Source of the DNA: Duganella alba | Lineage (GTDB): Bacteria; Pseudomonadota; Gammaproteobacteria; Burkholderiales; Burkholderiaceae_D | DNA length: 64,000 bases | Assembly: GCF_009674495.1 (NCBI RefSeq) | Contig: NZ_WKJN01000018.1 | Location: 56,515 to 120,514, forward strand | Reading direction: 5' to 3' | Part shown: one piece after another, positions 42,482 to 50,401 of the stretch | Layout: each line of letters opens with the position of its first letter | Numbering within the stretch: position 1 is the stretch's first letter | Program-made: the position numbers and the translations under genes | Notes under the pieces: generated by a model | Told to the model about the DNA's origin: nothing | The model's database searches: none | The model's input: only the letters and a program-made list of their open reading frames with translations

Positions 42482-44878
42482 TCAGAAGCGATAAATATAG
42501 CGCACAGCAATATCCGCCACATTCTGCCGATTCTGCATATTCACGGTCGTATTATCCGAATACGTGAACGGCACGCCGTTGTTACTCCACTGCCACTCAT
42601 AGAACTTCACGCGCGAGTAGCCGTAGTCGATGCGTAGGTCCGCGTTCGGCTGCAAGGCATACATGCCGGCCAGACGCAGGCCGACCTGACGGAAAGTCGC
42701 ATCCGGCAAACCAATCGCCGCCTGCGCCGTATTCGCCGCGCTAGGCGCCGTCACGGTCGTGCCGCTGACACCACTGGCCGCCGCCACGCCATACTTGTTG
42801 CGGTCATTCAGATAAGCCAGCGTCGCCGTCAGATTCAGCTTGGACGTCGCCTTGAACTTCAGGCCCAGTCCGGCCGCATCGTTGAAGTTGTGCAGATCCG
42901 CCATATACCCGGTGCTATGGTTGATGTGCTGGGTCTGCTCACCATGCGACGCATACGCGTTCAGCGAGAATTTCTCCGACAGCATATAGCCCGCATCCAG
43001 GCTATACAGCGAGACACCGCTCTCGCGCCATGCCTTGCCGCCGTACAGCGCCGACACCGGCGCGTTGTTGGTGTCCTTGCCGTCCTCCGCCACCAGCTGC
43101 ACGTTCAGCCGTTCGGTCGGATTCCAGTCCAGCGAGAACTTCCACTTGTCGCGCTTGACGTCGGTCAGCGACAGCGGGAACACCGAGTTGCCCGACAGCG
43201 CCAGGATCGCCGCATACGACAGCTTCTGGCCATAGCAGGCCTTGCCGCCGCAATACTGGTTGATCAGCGCCAAGTTGGCGGCGGTGGTGCCGGCGATGGC
43301 CGGATCGAGCGTGCTCAGCGTGGTCCAGTCCGAGCCGGTGCGCTTGCTTTCCGAGTAGCTCAACGAACCATTCAACGTTTCCGACATGCTGCGGCGCAGT
43401 TCCAGGCGATAGCCCGATTCCTCCGTCTTGGCGCGCAGCGCGGTCAGGCCGGCCACGTTGTCGTCCGCCGCCGAGGTCGGCACTTCACGCTTGATCTCGT
43501 TGTAGTCGCCGCCCAGCGTGGCGCGCCAGGCCGGCGACAGGCGATAGCTGGCCTCGACCTTGGCCACGGTCTTGGTATTGCTGGTGCGGTTGTTGAACCA
43601 GGCGGCGCCGTTGTTGGTGTAGCTGGCCGGCGTGGTGGCCGGCGTGGCCGCCTCGGCTTCCAGGTTATAGCGGTACAGCGGCGTCTTGTCCTCGCGGTGG
43701 TCGTACTTGACGTTGGCCAGCAGCGACAGGTTGCTGGTCGGCCGCGCCGTCAGGCCGAACTGCGTCAGCAGCGTGTCGACCTTGGCGCCCAGGCTGTCGA
43801 CGCCGGCCGGGGCGCCGGTCAGGCCGTTGGCGGCGAAGTTGTCGTTCTGGCTGGCGTGGGTGTAGGCGATCTTGAAGTTGGCCTTGACCGTGCGGCTGAA
43901 GCCGTAGCTGCCGTCCAGGTACAGCTGGTGCGCCTGGTTGTCCGGCGGCAGCGCCATCGCCGATTGCAGCACGTTCTGCAGGCTCATGCCGCCGCCGGCG
44001 ATGATGTTGTTGCCCACCGCCGGGTAGCCGGGCAATGCCACGCCGAGGCCGCTGTTGAAGGCGTTCGGCACGATCGGATTCAGGCTGCCGTTGGCGTTGT
44101 TGTACATCGAGCCGTAGTAGCCGAAACTGAGCAGCAGCTTGTCGTCATGGTAGTTCAGGCGCATGTCGATCTGCTTGGTCGACGAGTCGATCGGCTCCGG
44201 CACCAGCAGCAGCGCGCCGGCGGCGAAGTTGGCCTGGTTCATGGCGGTGGTGGTCGAGCTGCCGCAGACGTAGGCCGCGCAGGCGTAGCCACGGCCCCAC
44301 AGGCGGGCGCCGCTCTTGTCCTCGTTCTTGAAGTTGGCTTCGAACTGCAGCTGCGGCGTCAGCCACTGCTCGTAGCCGAGGCCGGCGGCCTTGCGCTCGG
44401 TGCCGATGTTGACATTGGCGCCGGTGCCGGCCTTGGCCAGGCGCGAGATCACCGGCGAGGTGGTGCCGACGCCGGTCATGCCGGTGTTGATGGTGCGCGG
44501 GTATTCGCGATTCAGTTCGCTGTACTCGGCGCTGTATTTCCACGCGCCTTGTTTTTCGCGCGAAAAGCTGACTTCGCGGTCGTCGAGGCCGCCGTCGGCG
44601 ACCTTGATGCGCATCCAGGTGCCGGTGGCGTCGTCGCGCGTGACCCAGTCGATGTCGACGATGGCGTAGGCGTCGCTGTTGCGCTTGCCGTTGTACTGGC
44701 CGTAGATGGCGCGGTCGTCCTTGCCGCCGCTGAGCGCGCCGAGACCGACGATGACCACGCTGTCAGGCTTGATCAGCTGGGCCACTTCGTCTTCGGCGCT
44801 GGCGGTAGAAAAGATCGCCATCAGTGCCAGCGCCAGCGCGGTATGGCGCAGGGCGGGCTGTTTCAGATTGCTGTTCAT
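42482..44878 (-). CDS. MtrB/PioB-family decaheme-associated outer-membrane beta-barrel (copy 1)
   Basis: 798 aa. Signal peptide (TALALALMAIFSTASA), then a large porin-like barrel with alternating strands ending in aromatic RYIYRF, a typical outer-membrane C-terminus. Early segment GALSGGKDDRAIYGQYNGKR and FSREKQGAWKYSAEYSELN match MtrB/PioB proteins. Forms the sheath that holds an MtrA-type cytochrome across the outer membrane. Two cysteine pairs (GYACAAYVCG; YCGGKACYG) occur, but no N-terminal CxxC as in Shewanella MtrB. ATG 44878 chosen: GGAGG is 7 bases upstream; ATG 44884 is too close. Second gene after the decaheme gene, 12 bases apart. Confidence 0.92.
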   Translation of the reverse strand: MNSNLKQPALRHTALALALMAIFSTASAEDEVAQLIKPDSVVIVGLGALSGGKDDRAIYGQYNGKRNSDAYAIVDIDWVTRDDATGTWMRIKVADGGLDDREVSFSREKQGAWKYSAEYSELNREYPRTINTGMTGVGTTSPVISRLAKAGTGANVNIGTERKAAGLGYEQWLTPQLQFEANFKNEDKSGARLWGRGYACAAYVCGSSTTTAMNQANFAAGALLLVPEPIDSSTKQIDMRLNYHDDKLLLSFGYYGSMYNNANGSLNPIVPNAFNSGLGVALPGYPAVGNNIIAGGGMSLQNVLQSAMALPPDNQAHQLYLDGSYGFSRTVKANFKIAYTHASQNDNFAANGLTGAPAGVDSLGAKVDTLLTQFGLTARPTSNLSLLANVKYDHREDKTPLYRYNLEAEAATPATTPASYTNNGAAWFNNRTSNTKTVAKVEASYRLSPAWRATLGGDYNEIKREVPTSAADDNVAGLTALRAKTEESGYRLELRRSMSETLNGSLSYSESKRTGSDWTTLSTLDPAIAGTTAANLALINQYCGGKACYGQKLSYAAILALSGNSVFPLSLTDVKRDKWKFSLDWNPTERLNVQLVAEDGKDTNNAPVSALYGGKAWRESGVSLYSLDAGYMLSEKFSLNAYASHGEQTQHINHSTGYMADLHNFNDAAGLGLKFKATSKLNLTATLAYLNDRNKYGVAAASGVSGTTVTAPSAANTAQAAIGLPDATFRQVGLRLAGMYALQPNADLRIDYGYSRVKFYEWQWSNNGVPFTYSDNTTVNMQNRQNVADIAVRYIYRF

Positions 44879-44890
44879 TTTCATTCCTCC

Positions 44891-45862
44891 TCAACGGAAC
44901 ATGAATTGCGGTGTTGGATTGGTGACGGTCGGATTGTTCGAACCGTGGACCTGGGTGTGGCAGTTGTTGCAGGCGCGGCCCTGGGTCACCCAGGCGCCGG
45001 ACTTGCCGGGCGTGCTGGCCGTCGGCGCGGTGGCCTGGGCGCCGGTCACTTGCGGGATGAAGCCGCCGTGCGGGGTGTGGCACTGGTGGCACAGGAAGGG
45101 CGGACGGGCTTTCAGCATGTTTTCCGCCGTGGTGCCGTGCGGGTTGTGGCACAGCGTGCAGTCTTCGCTGACCGGCTCGTGGTTGTGCACGAACGGGCCG
45201 CGTTTTTCCATGTGGCAGGTGTAGCAGGTGTCATTGACGCTGTCGCGTTTCAACAGTTTCGGACCGACCGAGCCGTGCGGATTGTGGCAATCCGAGCAGG
45301 CCATCTTGCCTTCCGGGATAGGGTGGTGCGAAGGGCGGTTGACCTGGCCGCGCTGCTCCTTGTGGCAGGCGTAGCAGACTTCAGGCTGGGTGCGCTTGTC
45401 GCGGACCTTATCGTGGCCGGTGTGGACCTGGTGGCACGAGGTGCAGGCGACGTCGCGCGCATCGTGGATGCTGCCGGCCCAGTGCGAGCGCTTGGCGTCC
45501 TTGTCGTGGCAGCTCAGGCAGGCGTCGTTGCGGTCGGCCACCGGCGTCTTCGAGTTCTTGGTGAAGGTGCGGTCGGGGGCCGGCCGCTGCTGGGTCTTGC
45601 TGTCGGCGTGGGCGTCGCTGGCGCCGTGGCAGCTGGTGCAGGTCGGCGTGCGGCCATCGGCGCGGGTGCCGTGTTTGCCTTTGCCGATCTGCAGCAGTTG
45701 GGGGTTGTCGCTTTCATCGTGACAAGCGGTGCATTTCGCGTCGCCTTTCAGGACCAGGTCGCTGCCCTGGTCCGCTGTCAGCGTTTCCGCAGCTGCCGCC
45801 GGGAAGGAAGTCACCATGCCGGCAGCGAAGGCCAGGATGGAAACGAGTCGCAGTATCTTCAT
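44891..45862 (-). CDS. MtrA/DmsE-family decaheme c-type cytochrome (copy 1)
   Basis: 323 aa. Signal peptide (LVSILAFAAGMVTSFPAAAA) then ten CXXCH heme sites: CTACH, CTSCH, CLSCH, CTSCH, CYACH, CSDCH, CYTCH, CTLCH, CHQCH, CNNCH. Length and heme spacing match MtrA, MtoA, PioA and DmsE. It would sit inside the MtrB barrel and carry electrons between periplasm and cell surface. GGAG lies before ATG 45862. First gene of an A-B operon with a sigma-54 type promoter at 45912-45928. Needs the ccm system encoded in this window. Confidence 0.95.
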   Translation of the reverse strand: MKILRLVSILAFAAGMVTSFPAAAAETLTADQGSDLVLKGDAKCTACHDESDNPQLLQIGKGKHGTRADGRTPTCTSCHGASDAHADSKTQQRPAPDRTFTKNSKTPVADRNDACLSCHDKDAKRSHWAGSIHDARDVACTSCHQVHTGHDKVRDKRTQPEVCYACHKEQRGQVNRPSHHPIPEGKMACSDCHNPHGSVGPKLLKRDSVNDTCYTCHMEKRGPFVHNHEPVSEDCTLCHNPHGTTAENMLKARPPFLCHQCHTPHGGFIPQVTGAQATAPTASTPGKSGAWVTQGRACNNCHTQVHGSNNPTVTNPTPQFMFR

Positions 45863-45911
45863 TATTTTTCTCCGAGATGTTCGACAGCCTGAATCGCTGC
45901 CACCCCCTTCT

Positions 45912-45928
45912 ATGCAAAAACAGGGCCT
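45912..45928 (-). promoter_or_regulatory. Sigma-54 type promoter of MtrA-MtrB copy 1
   Basis: Minus strand AGGCCCTGTTTTTGCAT: GG at -24 and GC at -12 with exactly 10 bases between and a full TTGCA. Start expected near 45902, 40 bases before the ATG at 45862. Confidence 0.7.
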
Positions 45929-46017
45929 GCCAAAAAAAGCGGCAAAATACGCGCTCTTGAATTTGCAAGTCATTGTTTTCAAAGAAGAAGTGGAGTCGTT
46001 CCGAGAATGGTTCCAGA

Positions 46018-46033
46018 TTCCCGAAGCTGAGAA
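46018..46033. promoter_or_regulatory. Possible degenerate activator site
   Basis: TTCCCG-AAGC-TGAGAA, a weaker form of the repeat at 46094-46109; second arm matches 4 of 6. Confidence 0.3.
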
Positions 46034-46093
46034 AATCCGCCGCGCTTTTGCCACTTCCGGTAAAGCGCGGCGGCGCTTTTCACGGCGCTGGAT

Positions 46094-46109
46094 TTCCCGC
46101 AAGCGGGAC
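46094..46109. promoter_or_regulatory. Putative sigma-54 activator binding site (intergenic)
   Basis: TTCCCG-CAAG-CGGGAC: near-perfect inverted repeat with 4-base spacer, the same pattern as the two repeats upstream of the CbcL-like operon (52923-52938, 52952-52967). About 180-200 bases from each divergent start, a normal distance for an enhancer site. Confidence 0.6.
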
Positions 46110-46252
46110 CGCGCCGGCGCTTTTCCCAAGGTTGGCAAGCGCCGCGCCGCGCACAGCATTTTGTTCGGCGCCGAAGGCCGCCAGCCGGCGTTTCCCGCCG
46201 TCCCGGCGCGCGCGGTCCGGTGCCGCATTCTCCATTTAAAGAATTGAAAAAT

Positions 46253-46268
46253 AGGCATCGTTTTTGCT
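46253..46268 (+). promoter_or_regulatory. Sigma-54 type promoter of MtrA-MtrB copy 2
   Basis: AGGCATCGTTTTTGCT: GGCA at -24, TTTGCT at -12, 10 bases between GG and GC. Start expected near 46279, 38 bases before ATG 46317. Confidence 0.7.
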
Positions 46269-46316
46269 GAAAGCCCCCTGGGCGACATCTGGTCGCCGTT
46301 ACTTCAAGGGGAAATA

Positions 46317-47357
46317 ATGAAACTACGAAAACTCATCAGCTTGCTGGCGTTGCTCGCCGGGACGGCGACGGTGTCGGCGGCATTTGCTGCCGACAATCCC
46401 GCCTTGCCCGACCTGCCGAACCGCGCCAGCACGGTCAGCGCGGCGTTGAAGAAGGACGCCATCTGCACCGCCTGTCACGACGAGTCGGAGGAGCGGCCCA
46501 TCCTGGCCATGTACAAGACGCGCCACGGCGTGAAGGCCGATGCGCGCACGCCCAACTGCCAGTCCTGTCACGGCGAGAGCGAGGCGCACGTCAAGAATCC
46601 TGAAGGCAAATCGAAACGTCCGCTGCCGGACCGCCGCTTCGTCGGCAAGAACAAGTCGGACGCCGACGTCATCAACGACAGCTGTCTGAGCTGCCACAAG
46701 GCTGGCAAGCGCAACCTGTGGCAAGGCAGCAAGCACCAGAGCCAGGACCTGTCCTGCGTCTCCTGCCACCAGGTGCACACCCAGGGCAAGGACCGCATGC
46801 TGGAGCGCACCGCCCAGCCGGACGCCTGCTTCTCCTGCCACAAGACCGAGCGTTCGGAAACCCTGCGCCACTCGACCCATCCGATCCAGGCCGGCAAGGT
46901 GGTCTGCTCCGACTGCCACAACCCGCACGGCTCCGAAGGTCCGAAGCTGATGAAGGACATCTCGGTGCGCGACACCTGCTTCAGCTGCCATGCCGAGAAA
47001 CGCGGCCCGTTCCTGTGGGAACACCCATCGGCCATGGATGACTGCATGAACTGCCACACGCCGCACGGCTCGTCGAATGCGCCGCTGCTCAAAGCCCGCA
47101 GTCCGTGGCTGTGCCAGAGCTGCCACGCCGACGGCGCGCCGCACCCAGGCACCGTCTACAGCGCGGCCAACCTGCCGGGCGGCGCGGTCGCCAACGCCTC
47201 GTCGCAAAGCGCGCTGGCCGGCACCACCAATCCGCTGACCGGCCAGGGCGTGGCGATGAACAATCCATCGGCCCAGCTGGCGTTCCGCGGTTGCACCAAC
47301 TGCCACACCCAGGTGCACGGTTCCAACAGCCCCGGCGGCAAACGTTTTGTGCGCTAA
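46317..47357 (+). CDS. MtrA/DmsE-family decaheme c-type cytochrome (copy 2)
   Basis: 346 aa. Signal peptide (LISLLALLAGTATVSAAFA), then ten heme sites: CTACH, CQSCH, CLSCH, CVSCH, CFSCH, CSDCH, CFSCH, CMNCH, CQSCH, CTNCH. The heme order and spacers parallel copy 1 (e.g. SCHQVHT, CSDCHNPHGS, CHAEKRGPF), so the two are clear paralogs. A Ser/Ala/Pro-rich insert of ~25 residues precedes the last heme. AGGGGA before ATG. First gene of the second A-B operon. Confidence 0.95.
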   Translation: MKLRKLISLLALLAGTATVSAAFAADNPALPDLPNRASTVSAALKKDAICTACHDESEERPILAMYKTRHGVKADARTPNCQSCHGESEAHVKNPEGKSKRPLPDRRFVGKNKSDADVINDSCLSCHKAGKRNLWQGSKHQSQDLSCVSCHQVHTQGKDRMLERTAQPDACFSCHKTERSETLRHSTHPIQAGKVVCSDCHNPHGSEGPKLMKDISVRDTCFSCHAEKRGPFLWEHPSAMDDCMNCHTPHGSSNAPLLKARSPWLCQSCHADGAPHPGTVYSAANLPGGAVANASSQSALAGTTNPLTGQGVAMNNPSAQLAFRGCTNCHTQVHGSNSPGGKRFVR

Positions 47358-47378
47358 CCGACAACCATGGAGAACACT

Positions 47379-49847
47379 ATGAAACACACATCCACTCCAC
47401 TGACGCTGCGCGCAAGCGCGCTGGCGGTACGCGGTGCGCTGGCTTTGCTGGTGGTCATGCCGCTGGCCCATGCGGCCGATGAGGAAAACGACGAGGTCAA
47501 GCGCCTGACCACGCCGGCCAGCTCGATCGAGATCGGCGTCGGCAACGTCAACCACGCGTCCGACAAGTTCGGCGAATACAACGGCCTCGACAAGAAGGGC
47601 AGCTATGCGGTCGGCGGCTTCCTGCTGCAGGGCGGCGGCGCCTATGACAGCGACAGCGCGCTGCGCTGGTATCTGAAGGGCGCCAACCTGGGCCTGGACA
47701 CGCGCAGCCTGGACGCCGAGATCGGCGTGCAGGGCCTGTTCCGCGTCAACTACAACTACGATGAACTGTCGCGCGTGTACTCGACGCAGTTCCAGACCTT
47801 CTACGACGGCGCCGGCACCACCACCTTGAGCCTGCCCGCATCGTTTGCTGCCACGCCGGCCGCGTCGCGCGTCAGCAGCACCACCACCGCCAACGGCGCG
47901 CTGTCGAACTGGCAGAACATGCAGTCGCCCTACGCCACCGCGGCCTGCGCGGCGGTGGGCGGCGTGCCGACCGCGGCCTGCCGCGGTCCCGGCTACCTGA
48001 TCGCGGCGGCCATGCATCACTTCGACGTCGGCACCGAGCGCAAGAAGCATGCGGGCAGCGTCACCGTCGAGCTGACGCCGCAATGGCAGTTCAGCGCCTC
48101 GGCCCAGCGCGAAAGCAAGGAAGGCACCAAGGTCACCGGCCTGGCCTTCGGCGGCCCGGCGCGCGGCGTCACCGTGCCGGAGCTGATCGACAGCACCACC
48201 GACCAGTTCAAGGCGGCGCTGGCCTATGTGGGCGAGCAGGGCAATATCACGTTCGGCTACTACGGTTCGCTGTACAAGAACGCGGTCAACAAGTGGACCG
48301 TGGAAAGCCCGTTCAACGGCGCCTTGCTGAATCCGGAACTGAACAACCGCGCGGTGATGAGCGGCGCGCCGGACAACGAGATGCACCGGCTGTCGGTGTC
48401 GGGCGGCTACAACTTCACGCACACCACGCGGTTGACGATGGCGGCCAACTACCAGCGCATGACGCAGAACGAAGCACTGGTCGACGGCCTGCCGACCACC
48501 TGGGTGATTCCGACCACCTCGGCGCACGGCAAGGTCATCAACACGTCGCTGAACGCCACGCTGACCAGCCGACCGATCCGGGATCTGGCCTTGTCGGCGG
48601 TGGTGAAGTATGAAAACCGCGACGACCAGTCGCCGGTGTACCGCTTCATGACGGCCGGCGGCGATGCGGCCGGCGCGCCCAGCCTGTTTGTCACCGAACC
48701 GCTGAACCGGCGCATGGAGCAGGTCAGCCTGGACGCCGACTATGCCTTCGCGCGCCGCCAGTCGATCCGCTTCGGCGTCGACACGCAGGAGATCCGCCGT
48801 ACCGCCGATGGCGAGGAAACGCCGTTCAAGGCCGAGACCAACCGGGAAAACACGCTGCGCATCGACTACCGCAACAATCTGTCTGAGCTGATCACCGGCC
48901 GCCTGGGCTACAGCCACGCCAAGCGCACGCAGTCCGAGTACGAGACCAGCGAACTGCTGCCGGTGCCGACGGTGGCGCCGCTGCCGGCCGCCGATCCCTT
49001 GTTGCCGGGCCTGGTGCAGTTCTACCTGGCCGACCGCACGCGCGACCAGTTGCGCAGTTCGGTCAACATCCAGGCCACCGAGCGTTTGAGTCTGCAAACC
49101 GGCGTCGATTACAACCGCGACCAGTACAAGAATTCCCTGTACGGCCTGAAGCAGATGGAATCGCAGGTGTTCAAGCTGGATGCGGCGTTTGCCGCCACCG
49201 ACCGCCTGGGCTACGACGCCTTCTACACCTTCGAGCACAAGAAGTCGGAGATGGGCAGCCTGTCGATCGGCCGCGGTTACTCGACCACCATCCTCGATGC
49301 GCCAGCCTACAATCCGGCCACCGGTTGCACCGGTTACTGGGCTGACAGCGGCCACCTGCCGTCCGACGAGGGGACTGACCCATGCCGCAAATGGAGCCAG
49401 ACCCAGACCGACCGCATCCACACCGTCGGCTGGGGCGTCAAGGCGACGCAACTGATGGGCGGCAAGCTGGACGTCGGCGCCGACCTGGCGCTGTCGTACA
49501 GCCGCACGCCGATCGAGGTCACCGGCGGCTATTACGTCAGCAACGGCAATACGGTCAAGACGGCGGCGCGTCCGTACAACAACGTCTGGGTGGCGGCGCA
49601 GTCCTTCCCGGACGTGACCAGCAAGATGGTGGATATCCGCGTGCATGGCCTGTACCGCATCAACAATGTGTCGTCGCTGCGGGCCAACTACCAGTTCCGC
49701 CGCCTGCAGTCGTCCGACTGGCAATACGACGCCTACGCCAATGCGGCGCAGGGCGTGACGGCGCTGCAAGTCTATCCAGGCAACGCCATCGTGTCGCCCA
49801 ACTACGCGTTGCAGGTAGTGTCACTGTCCTACGTTCACTCGTTCTGA
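47379..49847 (+). CDS. MtrB/PioB-family decaheme-associated outer-membrane beta-barrel (copy 2)
   Basis: 822 aa. Signal peptide (LALLVVMPLAHAA), barrel rich in alternating aromatic strands, C-terminal LSYVHSF. Typical start of the mature part: SIEIGVGNVNHASDKFGEYNG. Pairs with the decaheme copy 2 gene 21 bases upstream. ATG 47379 chosen for GGAG 6 bases upstream; ATG 47367 is an alternative. Strongly diverged from copy 1, so the duplication is old or the operons were acquired separately. Confidence 0.92.
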   Translation: MKHTSTPLTLRASALAVRGALALLVVMPLAHAADEENDEVKRLTTPASSIEIGVGNVNHASDKFGEYNGLDKKGSYAVGGFLLQGGGAYDSDSALRWYLKGANLGLDTRSLDAEIGVQGLFRVNYNYDELSRVYSTQFQTFYDGAGTTTLSLPASFAATPAASRVSSTTTANGALSNWQNMQSPYATAACAAVGGVPTAACRGPGYLIAAAMHHFDVGTERKKHAGSVTVELTPQWQFSASAQRESKEGTKVTGLAFGGPARGVTVPELIDSTTDQFKAALAYVGEQGNITFGYYGSLYKNAVNKWTVESPFNGALLNPELNNRAVMSGAPDNEMHRLSVSGGYNFTHTTRLTMAANYQRMTQNEALVDGLPTTWVIPTTSAHGKVINTSLNATLTSRPIRDLALSAVVKYENRDDQSPVYRFMTAGGDAAGAPSLFVTEPLNRRMEQVSLDADYAFARRQSIRFGVDTQEIRRTADGEETPFKAETNRENTLRIDYRNNLSELITGRLGYSHAKRTQSEYETSELLPVPTVAPLPAADPLLPGLVQFYLADRTRDQLRSSVNIQATERLSLQTGVDYNRDQYKNSLYGLKQMESQVFKLDAAFAATDRLGYDAFYTFEHKKSEMGSLSIGRGYSTTILDAPAYNPATGCTGYWADSGHLPSDEGTDPCRKWSQTQTDRIHTVGWGVKATQLMGGKLDVGADLALSYSRTPIEVTGGYYVSNGNTVKTAARPYNNVWVAAQSFPDVTSKMVDIRVHGLYRINNVSSLRANYQFRRLQSSDWQYDAYANAAQGVTALQVYPGNAIVSPNYALQVVSLSYVHSF

Positions 49848-49862
49848 TCCGTTAAGTAGCAA

Positions 49863-49895
49863 GCAAGCCCGCCACCGTTGAGGTGGCGGGCTTGC
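49863..49895 (+). terminator. Hairpin after MtrB copy 2
   Basis: 14-bp perfect stem GCAAGCCCGCCACC / GGTGGCGGGCTTGC, 5-base loop, no T tract. Probably a transcript end or 3' stabiliser. Confidence 0.6.
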
Positions 49896-49959
49896 GCTTG
49901 CAGTGACGGCGTCGGCCTTCGCCATCGATCCCGCTCTCTGGCGCTGCGCAGATCCGGAT

Positions 49960-50333
49960 GCCGTCGCCACCTCGATCAACATTCCAGGCATCGCTATGCC
50001 GGATATCGCCTGTTCGCCGCATCTGATTTCCTCGCCGTCCACGACGGCGAAATAGTGCCGGCCACCGAAGCTGGCCCGCAATCGTGTGCCCTCCGGCAGA
50101 AACAGCTGCTTCCATTGGTATCAAGCCTTGCTTGCGGTGGATGCCGCCTGCCGGGACGGCGGCGCCGGATTCATTCAGGCGCGGATCGCATCGCAAATGA
50201 TCGGCTCCAGCTCCCAGCTCGACCAGAAAAGGCCGGTGTGCTCGCCCAACGCGACCAGCACATCGGCGGGCAGACGCACGGAGTGATTAAGTGTATATCG
50301 CCGTTTATCGCGGCGTAGTACGGTATCGCGCAT
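49960..50333 (-). pseudogene. Decayed gene for a small RHH-like / DNA-associated hypothetical protein
   Basis: One minus-strand frame reads MRDTVLRRDKRRYTLNHSVRL ... IICDAIRA, TGA, MNPAPPSRQAASTASKA, TGA, YQWKQLFLPEGTRLRASFG then HYFAVVDGEEIRCGEQAIS. The parts read as one protein with two in-frame TGA codons (probably TGG and GGA/CGA once); similar full-length proteins have WKxLFLPDGTxLR followed by a YY-A-V-GDEI strand pair. The C-terminal part after GEQAIS does not look conserved. Function unknown. A functional short protein of 53-63 aa ending at the first TGA is the alternative. Confidence 0.5.
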
Positions 50334-50347
50334 TTTAGTAAAGAGCG

Positions 50348-50379
50348 AAAAAAAAAAGGCCACGGCAAACGCCGTGGCC
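50348..50379 (-). terminator. Terminator of the CbcL-like operon
   Basis: Minus strand GGCCACGGC-GTTT-GCCGTGGCC followed by ten T. Confidence 0.92.
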
Positions 50380-50401
50380 CAACAGGCACTACATTTAATG
50401 G

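Larger units (their letters stand above)
45863..46316. other. Divergent control region of the two MtrA-MtrB operons
   Basis: 454 bases without a credible gene. It holds two divergent sigma-54 type promoters (45912-45928 minus; 46253-46268 plus) about 325 bases apart and, between them, inverted repeats at 46094-46109 and (weaker) 46018-46033. Open frames here lack ribosome sites and have skewed composition. Confidence 0.8.

Noticed and set aside
42890..45892. 1000-codon open frame opposite the first MtrA-MtrB pair
   Set aside because: Same type of shadow as above; no start site and no family resemblance.
45973..46239. Arg/Pro/Ala-rich open frames in the divergent control region
   Set aside because: No ribosome site, strange composition, and they overlap the predicted activator site.
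46323..49769. 1148-codon open frame opposite the second MtrA-MtrB pair
   Set aside because: Antisense shadow; composition is that of mirrored GC3 codons and the plus strand encodes clear heme motifs.
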